Part shown: piece by piece, positions 33,812-43,364 of the stretch
Position numbering within the stretch: the first letter of the stretch is position 1
Layout: each line of letters starts with the position of its first letter
Assembly (NCBI GenBank): GCA_964479445.1
Contig: CAYZMH010000005.1
Location: 1-64,000, forward strand
Source: CAYZMH01 sp964479445
GTDB taxonomy: Bacteria > Bacteroidota > Bacteroidia > Bacteroidales > GCA-2748055
Length of the DNA stretch: 64,000 nt
Direction of reading: 5' to 3'
Notes under the pieces: model-generated
Seen by the model: the letters and a program-made list of their open reading frames with translations, nothing else
What the model was told of the DNA's origin: nothing
Databases searched by the model: none
Position numbers and translations under genes: made by a program

Positions 33812-34774
33812 CTATTTTTTCCGCATGCTCATGGCGGAGAGCATATTACCATAAATGTTATTCAGTTCTGAAAGGCTGTCACTGAGCTTGGTGATCTCGT
33901 CTTTATATTTTTTGGTCTCATCCACTGAAACCTTCAGACTCTCTACCATGTCATCCAGTCCTTTATAGACATTGGAAGTACCCTGCAGGTGTTGCTTGCT
34001 GCCCTGTACCTGCTGGGTGTAGGTGTTGTTCAGTTCGGCAAGGTTCTTGCTCAGCTGTTCCAGCTGGGACTGGAATTTTTTCTGGTTCTCCGAGATCTGG
34101 CTGTGCTCCTGTTGCACATCGCCTGACATCGCCTCATAGGCAGCAGTGAGGTTGGCACTGGAAGTTGCAAATTTCTCGGCGATATCGGTCCCTTTTTGCT
34201 GGATCATTTCGGCAGTCTGCTTGTAAGCACCCGCCAGGGTCCCGACCGATTCATTCAGCTCGCTTGTATTCTCACTGTAGGCTGAAGCCACATTATCCAT
34301 ATTCTGGGCAGCATTTCCCATCTTATCAAAATAGTCTTTGGTAGCCAGGGAGGACTGTGTGATATCTGATATGGTGGCGGTGGTGGAGGCGATGGTTCCC
34401 AGGCTATCCCCCAGTTTTTTCAGGTCACCTTCGTTGATCTGGGATTCCTGGAAGATATCGTCGAACTTTTGCAGGCCTACGTTGCGATCGGCAATGGATT
34501 GCTCTTTCATTTCGTCGATCTCATCCGGATCGCTCATCCCGGCCAGTTCCGGGTAGACCAGGGTCCAGTCCAGCTCTTCATGTAAGGGTTCAAATGCCGA
34601 GAAGAAAAAGATAACTGCCTCGGTGAGAAGACCCAGGGTAAGGAATGTTCCGGCAAGGGGCCAGTGCTGAATTTTAAACAACGCACCCACGATTACGATG
34701 GATGCACCGAACCCGTATAACTTGGCGGTAAAACTCTTCCAGCCCGAACTTTGAACTATTTCTGTAATTCCCAT
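33812..34774 (-). CDS. gldL: Type IX secretion system motor protein GldL/PorL
   Basis: A 320-residue inner-membrane protein. Two helices occupy residues about 15-60 (KLYGFGASIVIVGALFKIQHWP and the following AGTFLTLGLLTEAVIFFFSA), with the glutamate in the second helix (LLTEAVIFF) corresponding to the proton-relay position known from GldL. A long cytoplasmic coiled-coil tail rich in Q, S, E and T follows. With GldM it forms the rotary motor of the T9SS. The gene lies 16 bases after gldK. Confidence 0.94.
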   Translation of the reverse strand: MGITEIVQSSGWKSFTAKLYGFGASIVIVGALFKIQHWPLAGTFLTLGLLTEAVIFFFSAFEPLHEELDWTLVYPELAGMSDPDEIDEMKEQSIADRNVGLQKFDDIFQESQINEGDLKKLGDSLGTIASTTATISDITQSSLATKDYFDKMGNAAQNMDNVASAYSENTSELNESVGTLAGAYKQTAEMIQQKGTDIAEKFATSSANLTAAYEAMSGDVQQEHSQISENQKKFQSQLEQLSKNLAELNNTYTQQVQGSKQHLQGTSNVYKGLDDMVESLKVSVDETKKYKDEITKLSDSLSELNNIYGNMLSAMSMRKK

Positions 34775-34790
34775 AATACAGTCTTTGGTG

Positions 34791-36173
34791 TTAATTTGCT
34801 CCTAAGTAAGAACGCACACAGCGGAAACCGATGTAGGATTTGGCCGTATCCTGGTATTCATAGGATCTCATGCTTACCTGGAGATAGCGGGCCACATCTT
34901 TCCACGAACCGCCCCGGATCACTTTACGCTTCATTACCGGGGGGTCATCGGGATGTGCGTTGTATTTGTAGTTGGGGTTCATGGTATGCGAGAAGACATA
35001 TGCAGAGGGATCGTAAGCATTGATGGTCCATTCAGCTACATTACCGGCCATGTCATAGAGGCCGTACTCATTGGCCGAGTAAGTTCCGACGCGCTCTGTA
35101 GCGAGGGCTCCGTCATCCACATAGTTTCCGCGCAGGGGTTTAAAGTTGGCTACGAAACAGCCTATTTTGTTTCTCAGGTAAACTCCACCCCAGGGGTACA
35201 TGCTGTGGTCGAGGTTCCCGCGGGCTGCAAATTCCCATTCGGCTTCGATGGGCAATCGGTAATCCTGCACCAGCGGCTGACCTGCTTTTGAGAGGGCATC
35301 ATTGAGATAGCTGGTCCTCCAGTTGCAGAAGGCATTGGCCTGTTTCCAGTTGACGCCTACCACAGGATAATTGTCGTAGGAGGGATGCCAGAAGTACATG
35401 GTAGCCATCGGCTCGTTATAGGAATAGGTGAAATCGGCGATCCATACCAGGGTGTCGGGATATACCATAACCCAATCCCTGTTCACAAAGGAACTTCGGC
35501 TGGTTACATCTTCCTGTTCACCGGTCGGACGTGTAACCGTACCATTATAGGTAACCGTTGGTTCATCGTCTCCTACTGAATAATCCAGCTGGAACCGGTT
35601 CGATTGTTTGGCGGCCTGGTGAAGATCTACCCAATAGTAATTATAGATAAGCTTGGTGATGTTCAATTCTTTTCCACGGGGTGATAATTGATCGGGACCG
35701 GAGTAGTAGATTCCCATGTTATCGATCAACTGTTTCAGGTTACCTTCTTTATCTTTACCGATTTCAAGAGGGGTTTCCCAGTTAATGATGGGTTCATCGT
35801 TCCGGTCCATCATCGGCTGACCCTCCTCGTTTTTGGCGATAAAGTCTTCCACTCCGTTAACGGCAAAATATTTACGGATCAATGAATCTTTCACCCAGAA
35901 AACGAATTGTCGGTACTCGTTGTTAGTGATCTCCGTTTCATCCATCCAGAACGCATCGATGGAGACTGTTCTGTTTGTAACATTTTGGGCGAAAGCAATA
36001 TCCTGGTCGCTGGGTCCCATGGTGAAGGATCCGGCCGGAACAAAGATCATTCCGTAAGGATCAGGCTCCACGTAAGCTTTGCGTCCTGGTACACCAACCA
36101 GTTCTCCTGTGTTGTAGTTTGAGCAACTTCCCAAGATCGTTACCAGTAATGCTAATGTCAGTAATCGTTTCAT
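34791..36173 (-). CDS. gldK: Type IX secretion system lipoprotein GldK/PorK
   Basis: A 460-residue lipoprotein of the FGE-sulfatase fold. The ATG at 36173 (MKRLLTLALLVTILGSCS) gives a lipobox LGSC with Cys at residue 16; an in-frame start at 36194 adds only seven residues. Family features include a GMIFVPAGSFTMGPSD region and, near the end, DMAGNVAEWTINAYDPSAY followed by the VIRGGSWKD block. The fold is that of formylglycine-generating enzymes but in GldK it is structural: it forms the ring with GldN under the outer membrane. It is the second gene of the operon. Confidence 0.95.
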   Translation of the reverse strand: MKRLLTLALLVTILGSCSNYNTGELVGVPGRKAYVEPDPYGMIFVPAGSFTMGPSDQDIAFAQNVTNRTVSIDAFWMDETEITNNEYRQFVFWVKDSLIRKYFAVNGVEDFIAKNEEGQPMMDRNDEPIINWETPLEIGKDKEGNLKQLIDNMGIYYSGPDQLSPRGKELNITKLIYNYYWVDLHQAAKQSNRFQLDYSVGDDEPTVTYNGTVTRPTGEQEDVTSRSSFVNRDWVMVYPDTLVWIADFTYSYNEPMATMYFWHPSYDNYPVVGVNWKQANAFCNWRTSYLNDALSKAGQPLVQDYRLPIEAEWEFAARGNLDHSMYPWGGVYLRNKIGCFVANFKPLRGNYVDDGALATERVGTYSANEYGLYDMAGNVAEWTINAYDPSAYVFSHTMNPNYKYNAHPDDPPVMKRKVIRGGSWKDVARYLQVSMRSYEYQDTAKSYIGFRCVRSYLGAN

Positions 36174-36252
36174 GACTATCGGGTATTTATGCAAAACAGT
36201 CGTTGTTTAGAAGGTTTAAATTAAAAAAAACAATTTAAATATAGCTAAAATA

Positions 36253-37191
36253 TTATAAAAATCTTATGCTCTCGTATTTTTGCGGACTCCTGTCCAGGCT
36301 CAGATCAAAGCAATATCTCACGGTTACTTCATGGGATCCGCTGTTGTATTTCAGCAACGGGGATAATTCAAAATCATAGGAATACCCGATGTTGATCCCG
36401 TTTAGCAATTCCACGCCAAAGAGGGCGGTTACCGCTCCTCCCACTGTATATGAAACTCCCCCCCAGAACTTTTTATTGTACCTTATGTTGGTATTGAGGT
36501 AGAAGTGGTGCGACTTCAGGTCGGTTTGCAGCATTACCGCAGGCATGATTTCGAACATGGGATTTGGAAGCTGGATGGTATACCCTGCCGTTGCATAATA
36601 ATGGCGTACCAATTTCATTTCTGCCAGTTCCTCGGGAAAATCAAAAGAAGTTTGATTCAGGTGCGTGGTGGATATCCCTGCATAAAGGTTGTCGGATGAA
36701 TAGTAGGCTCCCAGGCCCATGTCGAATCCAAAATAACTGCCCCCGTTTTGCGGGATGGCATCATCCTGGTCGGGCTGGATCACATCGGCCCCGTTCCACT
36801 CCGGGGAGAGGGAATGGTTGGCCACTCCCAGGTTCACCCCGAGTCCGAGTGTTCCCGTTCCCAGGTCAATTTTGAAAGAGTAGGCAGCATTTACGGCCAG
36901 ATCGTTGTTAAAGGCCAGGTTGTCGTTCATCAGGTTGATCCCAACTCCGTGACTCCGACCGAATAAATTGAATGGTGCATGGGCGGTGAGCGTTGTGACC
37001 ACCGGGGCATTTGGAAGACCCATCCATTGATTCCGGAAAGCGGCAGCTGCACAGATCTTATCGCTGTTTCCCATGGCCCCCGGATTGTAAAGGGGTACAA
37101 GAAACATACTCTGGCTGAATTTAGGATCCTGCTGCGCCATCGCGTTATGGGTTAAAATTCCTACAAAAAATATTGCAACCAGTTTTTTCAT
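36253..37191 (-). CDS. porP: PorP/SprF family type IX secretion membrane protein
   Basis: A 312-residue outer-membrane protein. The ATG at 37191 gives a signal peptide (MKKLVAIFFVGILTHNAMA, cleaved near AQQ); an upstream in-frame ATG at 37227 is less likely. The family hallmark QDPKFSQSMFLVPLYNPGAMG follows, then beta-strand-rich sequence typical of a barrel. PorP/SprF proteins anchor or help deliver surface adhesins and connect to the T9SS core. It heads the porP-gldK-L-M-N operon; 79 bases separate it from gldK. A weak minus-strand promoter-like element lies near 37204-37211. Confidence 0.92.
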   Translation of the reverse strand: MKKLVAIFFVGILTHNAMAQQDPKFSQSMFLVPLYNPGAMGNSDKICAAAAFRNQWMGLPNAPVVTTLTAHAPFNLFGRSHGVGINLMNDNLAFNNDLAVNAAYSFKIDLGTGTLGLGVNLGVANHSLSPEWNGADVIQPDQDDAIPQNGGSYFGFDMGLGAYYSSDNLYAGISTTHLNQTSFDFPEELAEMKLVRHYYATAGYTIQLPNPMFEIMPAVMLQTDLKSHHFYLNTNIRYNKKFWGGVSYTVGGAVTALFGVELLNGINIGYSYDFELSPLLKYNSGSHEVTVRYCFDLSLDRSPQKYESIRFL

Positions 37192-37377
37192 TGACTTGAA
37201 AATCAAGGCTACTCTTCGCCTGCACATTCATTTGTTACCGAAGTAAAATAAGTAAAAATTATCCTTCGGCACAAATTTTATTAACATAAGCGTGTTAATA
37301 ACACCACATCTGTCTCTTTCTCAACTCTGTTCCGGCGAATATGCGGCTTTGGTCCGCACCCGGCACCGTCTCTTTTT

Positions 37378-38547
37378 TCATCTTGCCAACCGCCTTAGAT
37401 ATTTCCACCAGCGATCAGGAATCTCCTGGTTACATGCTCTCTGGTAGTCTTCATACGAACAGGAGATAAAAAAGTTGTGATTTGTGGCCGGATTTTTTGC
37501 CGGGAGTTCCATCCACCACTTCTCAGAGAGGGTGCTTTTATGGAAAACCAGCTTCTCCTCGCTTTCGTTCATGCTGATTATGAACTTCCTGGTATGTTCG
37601 GGAGTCTCCAGGGGGTGTTCTTTGATCCGCCGGGAGAGCCCGTCGATAAAATACCAGATTGCCTGGGCAGCCAGGTGGGAGGTCTGGTCGTTCAGGTCGT
37701 TGGAGGGGTTTAGTTCGAAAATTCCAAGCGCCTTAAGTGTATGGCTCAACCCTGCGTAACGGGTGAGCATACACCATTCATCCCCGAAAAAACCATTGGG
37801 GGAGGGGATGGTGGTACCGGGTGCGTCGGAATGGCGGACTGCATTTATATCCATGCTTATAAATGCCGAATCACGGATTATGGGTTCTGCCATTTTCAGC
37901 TGATGGCGTATTTCCCCGAGGCGGGTAGCGACCTGGTGCTCGTTCTCGATACGGTCCAGCTGTTGCCCTGTGACGAAATAGACCTGGTGACCGATATGAC
38001 AGGGAATAAAGTGCCCGGTTTTTTCAGGATCCATTATATAATCCAGGTAATTCCTGGAATGGATCTCCTGTTCAGGTTTCACGGCAAAGTCGAAGCGCGG
38101 GTCCACGGTAAGAACCTGGTGCGTGCCGGTACGTTTTTCCAGGGCCAGGAAAGCCCCGAAGCTCAGATCCTGTGAGCCCCCTATGAACAGGGGGACAATA
38201 TCTCTTTCCATCAACTCCAGGGTGATGTCCCTGAGGGCATAATAGGTATCTGAAACCCGCTCTGTAATCTTGAGGTTCCCCAGGTCATATACCTGTATAT
38301 TGTCATTGATCATCCTGAGCTGGTAGAGCATTCCCCTGACCCGGTCGGGGGCTTCCGCACTTCCTTTGATCAGTGCATTTCCATCCTGGGGAATTCCCAC
38401 CAGTGCAAGCTGGTGCCTGTCAAGGTCGCGGATGGGGCGGTCGGGTGTATGGATGGAGATGTTCCGGCTGAATGAATGTTCTTCCGGAACAAAATGAAAA
38501 CGGGGTCTCTCCAGGCTTACAGGATCGAAATAATCATTGAGATCCAT
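37378..38547 (-). CDS. Arginase-fold protein without the canonical metal ligands
   Basis: A 389-residue protein of the arginase/agmatinase/formimidoylglutamase fold. The metal-binding motifs are degenerate: GGDHS of active enzymes reads GGSQD, DAHxD reads DPRFD, and SxDxDxxD reads SMDINAVR. The manganese-binding His and two of the Asp residues are thus replaced, so classic ureohydrolase activity is unlikely. Other parts of the fold are intact (PLFIGGSQDLSFGAFLAL, APGTTIPSPNGFFG). The ATG at 38547 (MDLNDYFDPVSLERPRF) is chosen; an upstream start at 38616 would overlap topA by 58 bases. It sits 11 bases after topA and about 190 bases upstream of porP, on the same strand as the T9SS operon. A structural or regulatory role is possible but unproven. 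Confidence 0.82.
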   Translation of the reverse strand: MDLNDYFDPVSLERPRFHFVPEEHSFSRNISIHTPDRPIRDLDRHQLALVGIPQDGNALIKGSAEAPDRVRGMLYQLRMINDNIQVYDLGNLKITERVSDTYYALRDITLELMERDIVPLFIGGSQDLSFGAFLALEKRTGTHQVLTVDPRFDFAVKPEQEIHSRNYLDYIMDPEKTGHFIPCHIGHQVYFVTGQQLDRIENEHQVATRLGEIRHQLKMAEPIIRDSAFISMDINAVRHSDAPGTTIPSPNGFFGDEWCMLTRYAGLSHTLKALGIFELNPSNDLNDQTSHLAAQAIWYFIDGLSRRIKEHPLETPEHTRKFIISMNESEEKLVFHKSTLSEKWWMELPAKNPATNHNFFISCSYEDYQRACNQEIPDRWWKYLRRLAR

Positions 38548-38558
38548 GGATACGGGGT

Positions 38559-40898
38559 TTATTTTTTCCGCCTCCTGGCGGGTTTTTCGGGTGCTTTGGC
38601 GATAATCTCCCTGCACTCTTCAAGGCTCAGGTCTTCCGGTTTTTTACTCTTCGGGATCCTGTAGTTCTTTTTCTGGTATGCGATGTAGGGTCCGTACCTC
38701 CCGTTCAGCACCTGCAGTTCGGGTTCTTCATTGAAGGTCTTTATCACCTTTTTCTTATCGGCCTCTCTCTTGGCCCTGATGATCTCTATCGCCCGGTCCC
38801 GTTCAATGGTGTAGGGATCGTCCCCTTTTTGCAGCGAGTAGAATTTGTTCTGATGCCTGACGTACGGTCCGTACCGCCCGATGGAAACGGTCACGGGTTC
38901 CTCCTCGAAGTTTCCGATCTCCCTGGGCAGCCGGAAAAGCTTCAGGGCTTCTTCCAGGGTGATGGTTTCGATGCTCTGTCCTTTCAGAAGGCTGGCGAAT
39001 TTGGGTTTTTCCTCATCTTCAGCATCTCCCAGTTGTGCCATAGGGCCGTACCTTCCGATCTTCACGTAGACGGGTTTGCCGGTTTCCGGATCGGTTCCCA
39101 GCAGTTTCTCGCCTTTGGATTTTTCCGATGTCTCGGCAGTGGTATTGATGCGCTCATGAAAGGGTTCATAGAATCTTTCGATCATTTTGGTCCAGTCCAT
39201 ATTACCCACGGCGATCTCATCGAACTCCTTCTCTACCCTGGCGGTGAAGTTATAATTCATGATGTCCCTGAAGTACTGCTCCAGGAAGTCATTGACGATC
39301 ATTCCGATGTCGGTTGGGAAAAGCTTGGCCCTTTCGTATCCGGTCTTCTCCTCTTTTTCACTCTTTTTCAGCTTGTTTGCCTCCAATACGAGGTACCGCA
39401 CCGTCCGGGTGGTACCTTCGCGGTCTTCTTTGACCACGTATTCGCGTTGCTGGATGGTGGATATGGTGGGGGCATAGGTGGAGGGTCTGCCGATTCCCAG
39501 TTCCTCCATTTTGCGCACCAGGCTGGCTTCGGTGAAGCGGGGGGGATGAGCGGTATATTTCTGGATGGCCTCCAGCCGTTTGTAACCCAATTTCATATTC
39601 TCTTTCATGGGAGGAAGTAATCCCCGGGTCTCCTCTTCCTGCTCGTCATCCCTGGATTCCATGTAAACTTTCAGGAAACCGTCGAAAGTGATCACCTCCC
39701 CGGTGGCAATGAACTTTTCTTTCAGGGGCGTTGATTGCGGGTCATTTCCTGAGATCTGGATGTGAACCGTGGTTTTTTCAAGCCGGGCGTCGCTCATCTG
39801 GGAGGCTATGGTTCTTTTCCAGATCAATTCATAGAGACGCTGTTCCTGACGGTTTCCGGGGATCTCCCGGGTATTTATATAGGTTGGCCGTATTGCTTCG
39901 TGAGCCTCCTGGGCCCCCTGCGACCTGGTGGTAAAGTTGCGGCTCTTGAGGTATTTCTCACCGAAGGCGGAGTTGATTTCCTGTGCAGCCGTGGAGATCG
40001 CCAGCTTGGAGAGGTTTACCGAGTCTGTACGCATGTAGGTAATGCGCCCCGATTCATAGAGACGCTGGGCAACCGACATGGTTTGTGCTACCGAAAAACC
40101 AAGTTTACGGCTCGCCTCCTGCTGAAGGGTAGAGGTGGTAAAAGGCGGTGCCGGTGATTTTTTTCCGGGTTTCTTTTCGATGGAGGTGACGGTGAAGATG
40201 CTCTCTTTGCATTGCTCCAGGAACGATTCGGTCTCTTCCAGGGTGTCAAATTTCCGGGAGAGGTCGGCTTTTATGGTTTGGACCGAACCATTATCTGCAG
40301 GCAGGTTGAATAATCCGGTTACCTTAAAATACGCTTTGGGTTTGAAAGTATTGATTTCCCGTTCCCGCTCCACGATAAGCTTTACTGCCACGCTCTGCAC
40401 CCTTCCGGCAGAGAGGGCCGGTTTCACTTTTTTCCATAGAAGCGGGGAGAGTTCGAATCCCACGAGCCGGTCGAGGATCCTGCGGGCCTGCTGCGCATTT
40501 ACCAGGTTATTGTCGACCTTGCGCGGGTTTTCAATAGCCTGTTGAATGGCATTTTTGGTGATTTCATGGAAAACGATCCGGTACGTCTTATCCGGGTCCA
40601 GCTCCAGTACTTCCTGCAGGTGCCATGCAATGGCTTCCCCTTCGCGGTCTTCATCGGAGGCGATCCAGACCTTCCTGGCTTCAGCGGCAAGTTTTTTCAG
40701 TTCGCTGACCACCTTTTTCTTATCATTGGATATGACGTATTGGGGCTTAAAATTGTGTTCGGTATCGATTCCCAGGTTCTTTTTAGCCAGGTCACGAACA
40801 TGGCCATAACTCGACTTCACCAGGTAATCCTTCCCCAGAAACCGCTCTATGGTTTTAGCTTTTGCGGGGGATTCGACAATTACCAAATTTTCAATCAT
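38559..40898 (-). CDS. topA: DNA topoisomerase I
   Basis: A 779-residue type IA topoisomerase that relaxes negative supercoils. The Toprim metal site is SDEDREGEAIAWHL (residues 81-94), the active-site tyrosine lies in RITYMRTDS (Tyr288), and SAGRVQSVAVKLIVERE is the typical strand-passage region. The C-terminus holds repeated TopA C-terminal modules (GRYGPYV, GRYGPYIAYQ) and a basic tail (APEKPARRRKK) in place of Cys4 zinc fingers. This is common in Bacteroidota. A promoter element lies 33 bases upstream, divergent to the PBP1a promoter. Confidence 0.96.
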   Translation of the reverse strand: MIENLVIVESPAKAKTIERFLGKDYLVKSSYGHVRDLAKKNLGIDTEHNFKPQYVISNDKKKVVSELKKLAAEARKVWIASDEDREGEAIAWHLQEVLELDPDKTYRIVFHEITKNAIQQAIENPRKVDNNLVNAQQARRILDRLVGFELSPLLWKKVKPALSAGRVQSVAVKLIVEREREINTFKPKAYFKVTGLFNLPADNGSVQTIKADLSRKFDTLEETESFLEQCKESIFTVTSIEKKPGKKSPAPPFTTSTLQQEASRKLGFSVAQTMSVAQRLYESGRITYMRTDSVNLSKLAISTAAQEINSAFGEKYLKSRNFTTRSQGAQEAHEAIRPTYINTREIPGNRQEQRLYELIWKRTIASQMSDARLEKTTVHIQISGNDPQSTPLKEKFIATGEVITFDGFLKVYMESRDDEQEEETRGLLPPMKENMKLGYKRLEAIQKYTAHPPRFTEASLVRKMEELGIGRPSTYAPTISTIQQREYVVKEDREGTTRTVRYLVLEANKLKKSEKEEKTGYERAKLFPTDIGMIVNDFLEQYFRDIMNYNFTARVEKEFDEIAVGNMDWTKMIERFYEPFHERINTTAETSEKSKGEKLLGTDPETGKPVYVKIGRYGPMAQLGDAEDEEKPKFASLLKGQSIETITLEEALKLFRLPREIGNFEEEPVTVSIGRYGPYVRHQNKFYSLQKGDDPYTIERDRAIEIIRAKREADKKKVIKTFNEEPELQVLNGRYGPYIAYQKKNYRIPKSKKPEDLSLEECREIIAKAPEKPARRRKK

Positions 40899-40931
40899 TT
40901 TCAGTACACTCCATCGTTAGGTGAAAGATCA

Positions 40932-40939
40932 CAAAATTA
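40932..40939 (-). promoter_or_regulatory. -7 element for topA
   Basis: TAATTTTG on the minus strand fits TAnnTTTG and lies 33 bases before the topA ATG. A TTG on the minus strand lies 22 bases further upstream (40962-40964), close to the usual -33 spacing. Confidence 0.55.
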
Positions 40940-40987
40940 AAGGAATTGATTAACAATCGATCAAAAATTTCAATATAAAATAATTGT

Positions 40988-40995
40988 TATTTTTG
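40988..40995 (+). promoter_or_regulatory. -7 element for the PBP1a gene
   Basis: TATTTTTG ends 18 bases before the ATG at 41014. An in-frame TTG at 40984 lies upstream of this element, so it is not the start. Confidence 0.6.
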
Positions 40996-41013
40996 TGTCA
41001 AACAAAATCCATC

Positions 41014-43359
41014 ATGCCTGATAAAGCGGATAGATCCAACCTGTACCTTATTATTTTATGGTCGGTTTACGGTGCCGTGCTGCTTACGATCATCATCCTT
41101 TTTATCCTTATTGCCAGGGGTAAGATGGGCTTTATGCCCACCTTCGAGGAGCTTGAAAACCCACAGACCAATCTTGCCTCGGAGATCTATACAGACAGTT
41201 CGGAGGTGCTTGGAAAGTTTTTCGTGGAGAACCGTACGTTCGTGGATTACGAGGATCTTTCGCCCCACCTGGTAGATGCCCTGATAGCTACGGAAGATGT
41301 GCGGTACTACCGCCACTCGGGGATTGATATACGGAGCTTGTTCCGCGTAGCGATAAAAACCGTACTGCTCCGTCAGGAAGCAGGCGGGGGAAGCACCATT
41401 TCCCAGCAGCTGGCCAAGAATCTCTTCCCGAGGGACACCACCTACAGGAAAACCAAACTGGGACGAGCCGTGCATATGGCGGTCGTGAAGTTCAAGGAGT
41501 GGAACACGGCCGTGCGGCTTGAGCGCAGTTATACAAAAAACGAGATCATTGTCATGTACCTCAATACCGTGCCCTTTGGCGGCGATGCGGTGGTAGGGAT
41601 TAAATCGGCAGCCAGAACATTTTTTGAGACCACCCCCGATTCCCTGAAGCAGGAGGAGGCTGCTATACTGGTGGGCATGCTTAAAGCTCCCTCCCTGTAT
41701 AATCCCTACCGGAATCCTGAGCGGGCGAAAGAGCGAAGGAATATTGTTCTCAGCCAGATGGTGAAGTATGAATACCTGGATACGCTGACCGCAGATTCGC
41801 TCAGAAAGTTGCCGGTGGAAGCGGAGTTCAATGTGGCCGGACATACTCAGGGACTGGCGCCCCATTTCCGTACCTACCTGAGGGTGATAATGAATGCCGA
41901 CAAACCCTCCCGGGATGAATATCCAAGCTGGGGTTACGAAACGTTTAAACGCGATTCCCTGCGCTGGTTTAACGATCCCCTCTATGGGTGGATCCATAAA
42001 AATCCCAAGGCGGATGGGACGGAGTACAACCTTTACCGCGACGGGTTGCAGATCTACAGCACCATCAATATGAAGATGCAGCAATATGCCGAATCATCTC
42101 TGGAGGAGCATCTGAAGGAGTACCTGCAACCTGCATTTTTCAGGGAGAAGGAGGGACGAACCGATGCACCTTTCGAGGGGGTCAGCGATAAGGAGATGGA
42201 GCGGATTATGATGCGGTCGGTGAGGCAATCGGGTCGCTATCGCAGGTTGCGCAGTGAAGGTGTTTCGGAGGACTCCATCATGATAAGCTTCAGGACACCG
42301 GCCGAGATGCGCGTATTTTCCTGGAGCGGACATGTGGATACGGTAATGACTCCCATGGATTCGATCAGGTACTACAAGCACTTCCTGCGTTCAGGATTTA
42401 TGGCTATGGAGCCACAGTCAGGTCATGTAAAAGCGTATGTTGGGGGGCACAATTACCGCTATTTCCAGTATGATCATGTAACCATGGGGCGCCGCCAGGT
42501 GGGATCTACCGTGAAACCGTTTCTTTACCTGTTGGCCATGCAGGAGGGTGTTTCACCCTGCAAGCAAATTCCCCTGGTGCCCATTCAGTTCGAGGTCAAT
42601 GATTCTGTCTATACCCCGAACGCACCGGGTCGCAATCAGCATGCCGGCAAATACGTGAGCCTGAAATGGGGTCTTGCCAACTCTCATAACTGGGTATCTG
42701 CCTGGCTTTTTAAGAACTACAACCCGGAAAGCATTATCCAGCTCATGCGGAACATGGGGATCTCTTCCCATATTGACCCGGTACCTTCCATGATCTACGG
42801 TCCGTCCGATATCTCCCTGGAGGAGATGGTCGGGGCCTTTAACACCTTCTCCAACCAGGGCATCTATGTCACTCCCACTTATGTGACGCGCATCGAGGAC
42901 CGGTATGGAAATGTAATATCCACCTTCCAGGCTCGTGAGCGGGAGGCGATCAGCGAAGAGACTGCTTTCCTGATGCTTACCCTGCTCAGGGGAGTGGTGG
43001 ACCGGGGTACAGCCGGGAGATTGCGGTATGTCTACAATTTCACGGGAGAGATTGCCGGGAAAACCGGTACAACCCAGAATCAGAGCGACGGCTGGTTCAT
43101 GGGGATTACCCCGAAACTGTCGGCAGGTGTATGGGTTGGGGGAGAGGACCGGTCCATCCATTTCGACGAACTGGGGATGGGAGCCGGCAGCAATATGGCG
43201 CTTCCCATCTGGGGGAAATTCTTTGAAAAAGTCTATGCCGACTCCACCCTGGGCATTACGCAGGAAGATTACTTTGAGAAACCGCCGGGCTTCCAGGTGA
43301 ACCTGGATTGCCCCGACATTTCCGAAACACCTTCCGGCAACGATTTCAGTGGTTTTTAG
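41014..43359 (+). CDS. Class A penicillin-binding protein (PBP1a type)
   Basis: A 781-residue bifunctional peptidoglycan synthase. A short cytoplasmic tail and one helix (about 12-34) anchor it in the inner membrane. The glycosyltransferase domain follows, with the catalytic Glu in TEDVRYYRHSG (Glu94) and GGSTISQQLAKNLFPR. The transpeptidase domain has the three serine-DD-peptidase motifs: SxxK at STVK (Ser498, Lys501), SxN at SHN (557-559) and KTG in GKTGTT (683-685). The enzyme polymerises glycan strands and cross-links peptides. The start at 41014 follows the promoter element. Its stop lies five bases from the convergent ABC gene. Confidence 0.95.
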   Translation: MPDKADRSNLYLIILWSVYGAVLLTIIILFILIARGKMGFMPTFEELENPQTNLASEIYTDSSEVLGKFFVENRTFVDYEDLSPHLVDALIATEDVRYYRHSGIDIRSLFRVAIKTVLLRQEAGGGSTISQQLAKNLFPRDTTYRKTKLGRAVHMAVVKFKEWNTAVRLERSYTKNEIIVMYLNTVPFGGDAVVGIKSAARTFFETTPDSLKQEEAAILVGMLKAPSLYNPYRNPERAKERRNIVLSQMVKYEYLDTLTADSLRKLPVEAEFNVAGHTQGLAPHFRTYLRVIMNADKPSRDEYPSWGYETFKRDSLRWFNDPLYGWIHKNPKADGTEYNLYRDGLQIYSTINMKMQQYAESSLEEHLKEYLQPAFFREKEGRTDAPFEGVSDKEMERIMMRSVRQSGRYRRLRSEGVSEDSIMISFRTPAEMRVFSWSGHVDTVMTPMDSIRYYKHFLRSGFMAMEPQSGHVKAYVGGHNYRYFQYDHVTMGRRQVGSTVKPFLYLLAMQEGVSPCKQIPLVPIQFEVNDSVYTPNAPGRNQHAGKYVSLKWGLANSHNWVSAWLFKNYNPESIIQLMRNMGISSHIDPVPSMIYGPSDISLEEMVGAFNTFSNQGIYVTPTYVTRIEDRYGNVISTFQAREREAISEETAFLMLTLLRGVVDRGTAGRLRYVYNFTGEIAGKTGTTQNQSDGWFMGITPKLSAGVWVGGEDRSIHFDELGMGAGSNMALPIWGKFFEKVYADSTLGITQEDYFEKPPGFQVNLDCPDISETPSGNDFSGF

Positions 43360-43364
43360 GAGTA

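Noticed and set aside
40984..41013. TTG start for the PBP1a gene
   Set aside because: It precedes and overlaps the promoter element at 40988-40995, so the ATG at 41014 is used.
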